From NCBI GenBank assembly GCA_934527315.1, contig CAKTAK010000005.1, forward strand, positions 3,810-67,809: a stretch of 64,000 nt of DNA. Direction: 5' to 3'. This DNA is from HGM13010 sp934527315 (GTDB taxonomy: Bacteria; Bacillota; Clostridia; Oscillospirales; Oscillospiraceae). Positions 33,569 to 41,764 of this stretch are shown piece by piece. Position 1 is the first letter of the stretch, and every line of letters begins with the position of its first letter. The position numbers and the translations under genes were made by a program. The notes beneath the pieces are model-generated. The model saw only the letters and a list, made by a program, of their open reading frames with translations. It made no database searches and was not told where the DNA came from.

Positions 33569-35344
33569 TCATTCCATATTTCTGCGTTGATTTCCGCTGA
33601 GTTTTTTCAGAATTGCGTCGGAGGAATCCGCAGCAATGGTCTGATAATCCGTGTAAATCACCATGCCGGGCATACCGCCTTTCGGTTTTTTCACGAACTT
33701 TGCCAAGGCATAGTCCACCGGCACCTTGCCGCCGTCCCGTGCCTGAGAATAATACGCAGCCAGACACGCAGCCTCGTACAAGGTTTCATCGTCCGGCGTG
33801 GTATCCTCCGCCCGGATAATCACATGGCTGCCATGGATTTTCTGCGTATGCAGCCAAATATCCGTACGGCGCGCCGTTTTCAGCGTCAACTGGTCATTTT
33901 GCGCATTGGACCGCCCCACCAGAATTTCATATCCGGTGCCGGAAACAAATTCCATCGGTCCTTGGGGTTTCTGCCGGTCCGGTTTGCCGCCCTTGGGTTT
34001 CCTCAGATATCCGGTTTCCGTCAGTTCCCGGCGGATATCCGCCAAATCCCGCTCGCTTTCAGCGCGGCTGATTTCGTCCAAAACGCTGTTCAGATAGGTC
34101 AGTTCCGTTTCATTCTTGGCAATCAGCGCCGTCAAATGCTCCTCGGCAGTTTTCGCCTTGGTGTATTCCCGATAGTACCGCGCTGCATTTTGCTGCGGTG
34201 TTTTCAGCGGGTCCAAGGGAATCTGAACCACGGGCAGGTTCTCTTGATAGAAGTTCTCCGCCTCCAGTACCGTTTCCCCTTTTTTCATGCGGTAGAGGTT
34301 GGACATAATGATGTCGCCCCATTCCCGATAGGTTTCCCGGTTCTCGGATTTTTTCCATTCCGTCTGCCGCGCAATCAGCGTGCGCTCCGTCCGATCCCGC
34401 ACGGTTTTCACTTTTTTCAGCAAATCCCGGCTCTTTCGGCGCATACTCTCCGCCTTATCCCGGGCGCTGTAAAATGTATCCAGCAATTCGGAAAATCCGC
34501 CACACACCGTCTGCTCCATTTCATTGCCGTACTGCCGGATATGCATGAACGCGAAATCCTTCATTTCCCCGTTTTGGGTCAACAGCACCGGCAGGAATTC
34601 CCGGTGGCTCACGCTGTCGCACAGCGCTTCCATTCCGTCCGGAAACCGCGCTCGATCCTCCTCCGTCAGTTCGGAAAACAAGGGGCTCGTCTGTCCAAAG
34701 CAGCGGTAGCACAGCTCACGGACAATCAGCGGAGAGATTCCGGAAAAGGTTTCTCCCATCCATTTGTCCACACTCCGCCCATCGGCATTCCGCCACAACT
34801 CCAACCGGTTTTCCTCACCCGCAGCAAAGAAATCCGGTTTCGTCTGTCCGGGAGGCAGGGCATAAAACATTCCCGGCAGCAGGTTTCGGTGCACTCCGTC
34901 GCCGGCGGTCACCCGGCGCAGACAATCAATAATCCGTCCGTCAGCGCCGACCAAAAGGATATTGGCCGCACGGCCCATAAGCTCCACAATCAGTTTCTTG
35001 TGAATCTCGTCGCCCAGCTCATCATAGCCGCCCAGCTCCAGAATCAGCAGCCGGTCATTCCCCGGCTGCTCAATTTTTTCAATCCACGCGCCCACCAGAT
35101 GTTTCCGCATGAGCATACAGAACATGGGCGGCTCTTGGGGCTGCTCATAGCGCTGCTCTGTAATCTGCACCCGAGCCGTTCCCGTACCCGCAGACAGCAG
35201 AAGACGGAAATTTCCGTTCCGGCTCCGGAGAGACAGCAGCAACTGGTCTCGCTCCGGCTGCTGCACCTTGTCGATTTTCGCTCCGGTCAGCTTTTCGGAC
35301 AGTTCGTCGGTCAGTGCCGACAGAAAAATCGAATCTAACGGCAT
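33569..35344 (-). CDS. rqcH: Rqc2 homologue RqcH (NFACT family)
   Basis: Ribosome quality control factor that binds stalled 50S subunits and recruits alanyl-tRNA to add C-terminal Ala tails. The 591-residue protein has the N-terminal NFACT-N domain (LVGAWIEKIEQPG, LIVELMGRAANILLV), a helix-hairpin-helix and long coiled coil (about 275-420), and the NFACT-R domain with DIWLHTQKIHGSHVII. Older annotations call it fibronectin-binding protein. It is the last gene of its operon, overlapping mrnC by ten bases, and lies 0.9 kb from the tmRNA gene, the other rescue route. Confidence 0.95.
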   Translation of the reverse strand: MPLDSIFLSALTDELSEKLTGAKIDKVQQPERDQLLLSLRSRNGNFRLLLSAGTGTARVQITEQRYEQPQEPPMFCMLMRKHLVGAWIEKIEQPGNDRLLILELGGYDELGDEIHKKLIVELMGRAANILLVGADGRIIDCLRRVTAGDGVHRNLLPGMFYALPPGQTKPDFFAAGEENRLELWRNADGRSVDKWMGETFSGISPLIVRELCYRCFGQTSPLFSELTEEDRARFPDGMEALCDSVSHREFLPVLLTQNGEMKDFAFMHIRQYGNEMEQTVCGGFSELLDTFYSARDKAESMRRKSRDLLKKVKTVRDRTERTLIARQTEWKKSENRETYREWGDIIMSNLYRMKKGETVLEAENFYQENLPVVQIPLDPLKTPQQNAARYYREYTKAKTAEEHLTALIAKNETELTYLNSVLDEISRAESERDLADIRRELTETGYLRKPKGGKPDRQKPQGPMEFVSGTGYEILVGRSNAQNDQLTLKTARRTDIWLHTQKIHGSHVIIRAEDTTPDDETLYEAACLAAYYSQARDGGKVPVDYALAKFVKKPKGGMPGMVIYTDYQTIAADSSDAILKKLSGNQRRNME

Positions 35345-35763
35345 TCCGTTCCCTCCGCAACCAAAGTAAACAGCGTCCGAATCCGGGCGTACTCCCCTTT
35401 CAGATACAAATATCCGAACAGGGTTTCTAAACCGGTAGCCGCATGATATTCCGAAACGGTGGCCTGATTGGGTGCCGCGTGGGTTTTGGTGTTCCGTCCC
35501 CGCTTATAAACCGCCAGTTCCCGCTCATTCAGCTGCGGCAGGAGAATTTCCATGGCTTTCGCCTGGGCCGGCGCTTTCACCCATCGGACCGTTGCCCGAT
35601 GCAGGTCATTCACCTTGCCGATGCCCTGACGGCACAGCATGGTCCGCACCAACAGCTCATATACTCCGTCCCCAACGTGGGCCAGAGCCAAAGTACTCAG
35701 CCGGGACAGCTCGCTGTCCGTCAACGGACCGTCCGGCAATGCAAAAGGTTTCTGTTCTTCCAT
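35335..35763 (-). CDS. mrnC: Mini-ribonuclease III
   Basis: RNase III-type nuclease without a double-strand binding domain that processes the ends of 23S rRNA precursor. The 142-residue protein shows the signature LALAHVGDGVYELLVR and the second acidic motif in GLETLFGYLYLKGEY. It is usually near cysS and rlmB in Bacillus; here it lies between ftsK and rqcH. Confidence 0.93.
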   Translation of the reverse strand: MEEQKPFALPDGPLTDSELSRLSTLALAHVGDGVYELLVRTMLCRQGIGKVNDLHRATVRWVKAPAQAKAMEILLPQLNERELAVYKRGRNTKTHAAPNQATVSEYHAATGLETLFGYLYLKGEYARIRTLFTLVAEGTECR

Positions 35764-35768
35764 AAATC

Positions 35769-38684
35769 TTATTCTTTCTCGTCGTAATTTGCGTAATCAT
35801 CCGCCTCGTCAAGCTGGGCAGACATGGGAATCTGTTCCATGGGCGCCGTGCCGTGAATGTTCTGCATTTCCAGCCACTGCTCTCTGGTAATCAAAATCTG
35901 ACGGGGTTTGGAGCCCTCAAAGGGGCCCACCACGCCGATTTCTTCCATCTGGTCCACAATGCGGGCCGCCCTGGAATATCCCAGTTTCAGCCGCCGCTGC
36001 AGCATGGACACGCTGGCCTGCTTGGCCTCCAGCACCACGTCCACAGCCTGGGGCAGCAGCTCGTCAAAGTCGCTCACCGGCTCCTCGTTTCCATCGGTAT
36101 CCCCATTGGAACGGCTGCCGGAATTTTTCTCCTCCGCCGCTTTTTCGATTTGCGCCTGCACGGAAAGGTCATATTCCGCCTCGCAGTTGGACTTCACAAA
36201 GTTGATAACGTCCTCCCGCTCCTCATCGGACACAAACGCGCCTTGGATTCGAATTGGCTTGCCCACACCCAAGGGTGCGTAAAGCATATCGCCCATACCA
36301 ATCAGTTTCTCCGCTCCCACCTGGTCCAGAATGATGCGGCTTTCCAAAGAGGAAGACACCGCAAAGGCAATCCGGCTGGGAATATTGGCTTTCATCAAAC
36401 CGGTAATGACGTCTGCCGACGGACGCTGAGTTGCAATCACAAGGTGCATACCCGCCGCACGGCCCATCTGCGCCACCCGGCAAATGCTCTCCTCCACTTC
36501 TTTCGAGGCGACCAACATCAAGTCCGCCAACTCATCGATGACAATCACCACTTGAGGCATGGTCTTTTCGCCCCGTTTCTCGCAGTAGGCATTGTATCCG
36601 GCCAAATCCCGGACGCCTGCCTCGGAGAACAAGCGGTAGCGTTTCATCATTTCCACCACAGACCATTGCAGCGCGCCAGCTGCTTTCTTCGGGTCCGTCA
36701 CCACAGGCACATACAAATGGGGAATGCCGTTATACACGCCCAATTCCACCATTTTCGGGTCAATCATAATCAGCTTGACTTCTTCCGGACTGGCTTTGTA
36801 AAGAATACTCAGCAGCAGGCAGTTGATGCACACGGATTTACCGGAGCCGGTGGTACCGGCAATCAGCAGATGGGGCAGCTTGGAGATATTGCTCACAATG
36901 CTGTTGCCGCCGATATCCTCGCCCAAGGCAAAACTTGCTTTGGACTTGGCATTTTTGAAGTTGTCCGAGCCGATGATATCCCGGAGATACACGGTATTGA
37001 TGATTTTGTTCGGCACCTCAATCCCCACAGTGGAAATTTTATCGGGAATGGGTGCAATTCGCACACTGGTTACGCCCAGAGCCAACGCAATATCATCGGA
37101 CAGATTGGTCACCTTGGTCAGTTTCACACCGGTGCGCAGCTCAAAATCGTACCGGGTCACCGTGGGTCCGCGGGTGCAGCTTTTATAGGTTGCGTCCACG
37201 TTAAAGCTGCTCAGCGTTTCTTCCAAACGACGGCGGTTCAGCTGGGTTTCGTTCTGGCTGTCCATATTGTTCCGTCCGCCGGTATGCAGCAGGTGCAGCG
37301 GCGGGAACACATAGGTTTCCTTGGGCTCTTCCTGCTGCTGAGCAATCTGCATGGCGATTTCCTGATAGCCCTGGGCCGTTTCCTCTTTTGTCAGCTTTTT
37401 GCTGGGCTCCTCCACGGGAACGGCAGCGCTGCTGACGGAAAATGCCGCAGCCGCAGCGGCGGCAGGTGCCGCTGCTTTCATGGGTTTCAGCGGGGCCAAA
37501 GGCGGCAACTCAAAGGGCTCTTCTTCCGGTTTCAAGGAAATGGTTCCGGTTGCTTTGGGCGTCTGCGGGAAGAACAGCTCATCTTTCGGCTCCGCAGCGG
37601 GCTTGACTCCGAACTCCACAAACTTGCTCTCGTCCAAGGTCTGCCCCGCGTTTTCCAATTTCGGCAATGCCGGGTTTTCCGGCGCTTTGGTGGAGGTAAC
37701 GGGAGTCGAACCCATGTCCGACTGAGGCTTTACTTCCGGCTTTTCCGGTACAGCCGCAGGCTCTGCCGTCTCCGCTGCCCCTACATTCTGCCGCACAAAT
37801 TCGTCCGGCTTGGTTACCCGGGAATTGACGCTGAAAAAGCCCTTTTTCTCATCGTGATATTCCTCTTCCGGAATCCGGTGATTGTCGTCATCTCCCACTG
37901 GAATGTCAATGGCATGCCGACCGCGGCGGTGGGGCAAAAGCTCCGCCGTCTTCCCACCGGCTGCCCGGGGTTCTTCCTCCTGCAGCGCATACTCCGGAAT
38001 CTCCCGCTCCCGCACCTTTTCGATGATACCGGAAATGGTCAGGTTTGCGCCCAGCATCGTCAGGAAACACATCAGCAGCACCAGGATCGGCACCGCGCCG
38101 TAAGTACTCACAACGGCTTTCAGACCCATTGCCAACAAACCGGCCACCACACCGCCGGACTTCAGAATTTTTCCCGTGGCAAACAGCGTTTTGCACACGG
38201 TTGCAGCCCCGGCGGCAAACAACAACTCTTCTTTACAGAACACCAAATGGGCAAAGCTGCCGAAAATCAGCGGCAGCAGCACCACGCAGGTCACCCGCAT
38301 CACAACGGGGCGCCCCTTGTGATTCAGAAGAATCAGCGCCGCCCACAGCAGCGCCGGGGGCAGCAGATAATATCCGTAACCAATCAATCCCCGGAGATTT
38401 TCACTGATGAAACGGAAAAACAGCGCGTCCACCGGGAAAAATCCGATGAAAAACAGCAGCGCCAGAATCAGACACACCACGCCGCCCACTTCTCTGCGAA
38501 TGGGCTGTTTCTGGGACTCTGCCACGTGCTGCCCCTGCTTTTTCCCGGAACCGGTCTTTTTCGCCGTAGAATTGGTTGTTTTCGTTCCGGTTTTCTTCGT
38601 TGTTTTTGTACTTGTATTTTTGGTATTGGCACCGGAATTCCGCTTTTTCGGTGTTTCCGAGCTTGTTCCTTTTTTCGTTGCCAT
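35769..38684 (-). CDS. ftsK: DNA translocase FtsK/SpoIIIE
   Basis: Motor that pumps chromosomal DNA through the closing septum during division or into the forespore. The ATG at 38684 with GAGGAG upstream gives 971 residues: a Lys/Thr-rich N-terminal tail, four or five membrane helices (about 50-190), a long Pro/Glu/Ala linker (about 210-470), the RecA-like motor with Walker A IAGTTGSGKSVC and Walker B VVIVIDELADLM, and the winged-helix gamma domain at the end. The linker holds an unusual in-frame insert matching the tmRNA 3' end (separate entry). uppP precedes it by 11 bp. Confidence 0.95.
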   Translation of the reverse strand: MATKKGTSSETPKKRNSGANTKNTSTKTTKKTGTKTTNSTAKKTGSGKKQGQHVAESQKQPIRREVGGVVCLILALLFFIGFFPVDALFFRFISENLRGLIGYGYYLLPPALLWAALILLNHKGRPVVMRVTCVVLLPLIFGSFAHLVFCKEELLFAAGAATVCKTLFATGKILKSGGVVAGLLAMGLKAVVSTYGAVPILVLLMCFLTMLGANLTISGIIEKVREREIPEYALQEEEPRAAGGKTAELLPHRRGRHAIDIPVGDDDNHRIPEEEYHDEKKGFFSVNSRVTKPDEFVRQNVGAAETAEPAAVPEKPEVKPQSDMGSTPVTSTKAPENPALPKLENAGQTLDESKFVEFGVKPAAEPKDELFFPQTPKATGTISLKPEEEPFELPPLAPLKPMKAAAPAAAAAAAFSVSSAAVPVEEPSKKLTKEETAQGYQEIAMQIAQQQEEPKETYVFPPLHLLHTGGRNNMDSQNETQLNRRRLEETLSSFNVDATYKSCTRGPTVTRYDFELRTGVKLTKVTNLSDDIALALGVTSVRIAPIPDKISTVGIEVPNKIINTVYLRDIIGSDNFKNAKSKASFALGEDIGGNSIVSNISKLPHLLIAGTTGSGKSVCINCLLLSILYKASPEEVKLIMIDPKMVELGVYNGIPHLYVPVVTDPKKAAGALQWSVVEMMKRYRLFSEAGVRDLAGYNAYCEKRGEKTMPQVVIVIDELADLMLVASKEVEESICRVAQMGRAAGMHLVIATQRPSADVITGLMKANIPSRIAFAVSSSLESRIILDQVGAEKLIGMGDMLYAPLGVGKPIRIQGAFVSDEEREDVINFVKSNCEAEYDLSVQAQIEKAAEEKNSGSRSNGDTDGNEEPVSDFDELLPQAVDVVLEAKQASVSMLQRRLKLGYSRAARIVDQMEEIGVVGPFEGSKPRQILITREQWLEMQNIHGTAPMEQIPMSAQLDEADDYANYDEKE
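37686..37721 (-). repeat. 36-bp near-copy of the tmRNA 3' end inside ftsK
   Basis: Read on the minus strand, these 36 bases match 33 of 36 of the 3' end of the tmRNA gene (32661-32696), including the T-arm, the acceptor strand, the CCA and two bases beyond. The three differences are all transitions, and they turn T-stem or acceptor pairs into G-U or leave them paired, so the copy would still fold as a T-arm. In ftsK it encodes SDMGSTPVTSTK in the linker. Such 3'-end copies are left by elements that integrate at ssrA. The match is seen; the origin is inferred. Confidence 0.85.
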
Positions 38685-38695
38685 AGAATCTCCTC

Positions 38696-39529
38696 TCAAA
38701 GAATCAGGGACAGTATGATGGTAATGAATCCCACGCCCCAGCAATAGTAGGCAAATTTGCCAAAGCCGCCCCGGTCTGCCAGCCGTTTCAGCAGATTCAG
38801 AGACAGCACACCGGTGACCATCGCCACCAACATTCCCACCAGATAAGCCGGCAGGTATCTCCATTCCACACCGTCGGAAAACGCGTCAATCAAGCTCAGC
38901 AGGTTGGCGCCCAGTACCGCAGGAATGGACAGCAGGAAAGAAAACTTCACCGCAAATTTTCGATTCAACCCCGTGGCAAGTCCCGCCGTAATGGTGGTTC
39001 CCGAGCGAGACAAGCCGGGAATGGTTGCCACAGCCTGACACACGCCGATGATCAATGCGTCAATCATCCGGGTGGAGCCCACTTTTTTCCGACCGGGAAT
39101 CATCTGATCGGAAACATACAGCATACAGCCTGTCAAAATCAAGGCCATTCCGATGAATGCCGTGTGATTATATAATTCCTCAATCTTACTATGAATGGGC
39201 AGCACAGCCACCAACGGCAGCGTTGCCACCAGAATCAGCAGCACCAGTCGGGCGCCGGGGTGCCGCTGCTGTTTGCCGCTTTCCCCCGCCGCAGGGTGAA
39301 CCAAATCCAAGCAATCCCGAATCATAATGCGTAAATCGTTCCGATACACAAAAATCACGGAAACCAACGTGGCCAAATGCAGCAGCACATCGAAAAACAC
39401 GTGGCCGTTTTCCGAAGTTGTCATGCCAAAGAGATTCTGCAGAATGGACAAATGGCCGGAGCTGGAAATCGGCAGAAACTCTGCAATTCCCTGAACCAGA
39501 CCCAATATAATCGCGTTCCAGATTGTCAT
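38696..39529 (-). CDS. uppP: Undecaprenyl-diphosphatase UppP (BacA)
   Basis: Membrane phosphatase that recycles undecaprenyl pyrophosphate to the monophosphate carrier used for lipid II; a target of bacitracin competition. The ATG at 39529, with GGAGG eight bases upstream, gives 277 residues. The two catalytic signatures are visible, EFLPISSSGHL near the N-terminus and GLSRSGTTIT in the second repeat, in a protein with about eight membrane segments. It has its own promoter and a long leader stem-loop. Confidence 0.96.
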   Translation of the reverse strand: MTIWNAIILGLVQGIAEFLPISSSGHLSILQNLFGMTTSENGHVFFDVLLHLATLVSVIFVYRNDLRIMIRDCLDLVHPAAGESGKQQRHPGARLVLLILVATLPLVAVLPIHSKIEELYNHTAFIGMALILTGCMLYVSDQMIPGRKKVGSTRMIDALIIGVCQAVATIPGLSRSGTTITAGLATGLNRKFAVKFSFLLSIPAVLGANLLSLIDAFSDGVEWRYLPAYLVGMLVAMVTGVLSLNLLKRLADRGGFGKFAYYCWGVGFITIILSLIL

Positions 39530-39559
39530 TATGTAAACCTCCGGTTCTTCACTCAAATG

Positions 39560-39598
39560 GATACATCCCGCAAATTCGCGCAATGCGGGAATTGTATC
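39560..39598 (-). other. 5'-terminal stem-loop in the uppP leader
   Basis: A long imperfect hairpin: GATACA and TCCCGCA pair with TGCGGGA and TGTATC, interrupted by two unpaired bases on one side, with an 11-base loop. It begins at about the predicted transcription start (around 39597) and ends 30 bp before the uppP start codon. No T-tract follows. It could stabilise the mRNA or act as a protein or ligand target. Confidence 0.6.
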
Positions 39599-39603
39599 AG
39601 AGG

Positions 39604-39632
39604 ATTATATCACATTTTTCCCGGAATCTCAA
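39604..39632 (-). promoter_or_regulatory. Promoter of uppP-ftsK
   Basis: TTGAGA and a perfect TATAAT on the minus strand are separated by 17 bp. The -35 box lies within the last codons of tepA. Confidence 0.8.
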
Positions 39633-40305
39633 TGTTCCCCGACGGATTTCCCCGGTTTTTCTGAATTTCCTCATGGAGATAGTCCAGTACCTGAGACAGC
39701 GTTCCAATCTCGTCCACCAATCCGGAGGCAACCGCCGTTTCCCCGTCAATCACCGTACCCACGTCGTTGGCAATTTCATCGGCAGCCATCATATACTCCA
39801 ACAGCCGGTCCCGGGAAATTCGGGAATGGTCCGTAATAAACTGCACGATTCGCTCCTGCATTTTCTCAAAATACCGGTAAGTCTGGGGCGCGCCGATGAC
39901 CACGCCGGTCATGCGCACCGGGTGAATCATCATGGCAGCGCTTGGGGCGATAAAGGATTTCTTCGCCGCCACCGCCAACGGTACGCCGATGGAGTGTCCG
40001 CCGCCCAACACCAATGAGGCTGTGGGTTTTCTCATTCCCGCAATCAGCTCGGCAATGGCAAGCCCCGCCTCCACGTCTCCGCCCATGGTATTCACCAGCA
40101 CCAGCAGCCCTTGAATTTCCGAGGATTCCTCCACCGCCGCAAGCATTGGCAAAACGTGCTCATATTTCGTGGTTTTTGCGTCTTCCGGGGCATTTTGATG
40201 TCCCTCGATTTGCCCCACAATGGTCAGGCAATGAATGGTGCCCGCCCCGGTTTCCGTTTGGCTGCTGCCCAAATCCCGAATGGTTTTCCGTTCTTTTTCG
40301 TCCAT
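39610..40305 (-). CDS. tepA: ClpP-like serine protease TepA family
   Basis: Cytoplasmic ClpP/crotonase-fold protein of 231 residues, of the TepA (YmfB) group located next to ftsK/spoIIIE in Bacillus. Visible are LLVLVNTMGGDVEAGLAIAE, GGGHSIGVPLAVAA with the presumed nucleophile Ser, and AAMMIHPVRM with the His. In Bacillus it has been linked to protein export and spore germination proteolysis. The ATG at 40305 has GGGAGGG upstream. Its end carries the promoter of uppP. Confidence 0.85.
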   Translation of the reverse strand: MDEKERKTIRDLGSSQTETGAGTIHCLTIVGQIEGHQNAPEDAKTTKYEHVLPMLAAVEESSEIQGLLVLVNTMGGDVEAGLAIAELIAGMRKPTASLVLGGGHSIGVPLAVAAKKSFIAPSAAMMIHPVRMTGVVIGAPQTYRYFEKMQERIVQFITDHSRISRDRLLEYMMAADEIANDVGTVIDGETAVASGLVDEIGTLSQVLDYLHEEIQKNRGNPSGNIEIPGKM

Positions 40306-40369
40306 AAAAAATCCCTCCCGCCGCATTAGTATCTGCAGCAGGAGGAGATTTTACGCAAATATTCTGAAT

Positions 40370-41764
40370 TTATTCGGCCATATAAGCAGCCGCCACGCCT
40401 TTGTAGGTCATGTAGCAATCGAATTTTGCCACCACTTCAAAGGGCGCATGCATACTCAGCACCGGCACACCGGCATCAATGGTTTCGATGTTTCGGTTGG
40501 CCATATACTTGGCGATGGTTCCGCCGCCGCCCTGGTCCACTTTGCCCAGCTCTGCCATCTGCCAGACCACACCGGCTTGGGCAAAAATCCGCCGCAGATA
40601 GGCCACGGTTTCCGCAGATGCGTCGCTGGTGCCGCTTTTGCCCCGGGAGCCGGTGTATTTGCAGATGCCCATGCCGTAGTTCATCAGCGCGTTGTTGCTC
40701 TTCTCGCTGACTTCCGGATACAGCGGATCATATCCGTTGCACACGTCTGCGGAAATGCAGAAGCTCTTCTCAAAGCACCGGCGCAGAGGGATATTCTGCT
40801 CGGCACACAAGTCTTCCATAAACATATCAAAAGCATGAGACTGCATACCGGTGACTCCGTCGGAGCCGATTTCTTCTTTGTCGGCCAAAATGCATACTGC
40901 CGTCCGGGGCGGAGTATCCAGCTCCAGAATGGCCTTCAATTCCGCAAATGCGCAGGAACGGTCATCGTGTCCGTAACCGCCAATCATACTCCGGTCCAGA
41001 CCGATGTCCCGCACTTCCATCGCCGGTACGGCGCACAGCTCTGCGGAAAGGAAATCCTCCTCCGTGATGCCGTATTTGTCGTTCAAAATGCTCATAACCG
41101 CCAGCTTGACCCGGTCCTTGCCCGGTACATCATAGGGTACGGAGCCGATGAGCAGTTTCAGTCCCTCGCCGGTAATGGCCTCGCCCAGTTTTTTCTGGCT
41201 CTGGTCGGCACCCAGATGGGGCAGCAAATCGGTAATCACCAGCTGAGGGTCCTCCGGGTCACGGCCGATGACTACGTCTACGGTCTCCCCGCTCTGGAGC
41301 ACCACAACGCCGTGGAGCTCCAGAGGAATGGTCACCCACTGGTACTTCTTGATGCCGCCGTAATAATGGGTCCGGAAATAGGCCAGCTCGTCCTGCTCCG
41401 TCAGCGGCTGCTGTTTCAGATCCAACCGGGGTGCGTCCACGTGTGCGCCGGCAATCACGCAGCCGTTTTCCAAAGGCTGCTCGCCCATCACCGCCAGAAT
41501 CAGCGATTTGCCCCGGTTGTTGAAGTAAATCTTCGTGCCGGGTGCCATCTCCATGCCCCGCTCATAGGGTACAAAGCCCTGCGCCTCGGCCATTTCCACA
41601 GCCAATTTCACAGCCTCCCGCTCCGTGCGGGCCTCATTCAGGAATTTCTTGTATTCTTCCGCATACTGTTCCATCACCAGACGTTCTTCCGTGTCGATGC
41701 GGTCGTAACCGTTTTTCGGCTGATAGAACAACTCATTCCGGTAATCTTCGGTTTTCGTTTCCAT
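40370..41764 (-). CDS. M18 family aminopeptidase
   Basis: Zinc aminopeptidase of the M18 family, cytoplasmic, forming large oligomers and cutting N-terminal residues from peptides, often acidic ones. The ATG at 41764 (GGAGG nine bases upstream) gives 464 residues. Metal-ligand segments are GAHVDAPRLDLK, DKEEIGSDGVTGMQ and DDRSCAFAELKAI, with a C-terminal histidine in VLSMHAPFEVVAK. The start lies 32 bp inside the end of the tsaC-coaE fusion gene, in another frame. Confidence 0.92.
   Translation of the reverse strand: METKTEDYRNELFYQPKNGYDRIDTEERLVMEQYAEEYKKFLNEARTEREAVKLAVEMAEAQGFVPYERGMEMAPGTKIYFNNRGKSLILAVMGEQPLENGCVIAGAHVDAPRLDLKQQPLTEQDELAYFRTHYYGGIKKYQWVTIPLELHGVVVLQSGETVDVVIGRDPEDPQLVITDLLPHLGADQSQKKLGEAITGEGLKLLIGSVPYDVPGKDRVKLAVMSILNDKYGITEEDFLSAELCAVPAMEVRDIGLDRSMIGGYGHDDRSCAFAELKAILELDTPPRTAVCILADKEEIGSDGVTGMQSHAFDMFMEDLCAEQNIPLRRCFEKSFCISADVCNGYDPLYPEVSEKSNNALMNYGMGICKYTGSRGKSGTSDASAETVAYLRRIFAQAGVVWQMAELGKVDQGGGGTIAKYMANRNIETIDAGVPVLSMHAPFEVVAKFDCYMTYKGVAAAYMAE

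Noticed and set aside
37686..37721. Possible real tRNA gene inside ftsK
   Set aside because: Only the T-arm, 3' acceptor strand and CCA are present; there is no D-arm, anticodon arm or 5' acceptor strand nearby.
35853..38747. Very long open frame on the plus strand across ftsK (964 codons)
   Set aside because: It is the antisense shadow of ftsK. Its product is rich in His, Gln and Arg without any domain, a result of codon bias, and it has no ribosome site.
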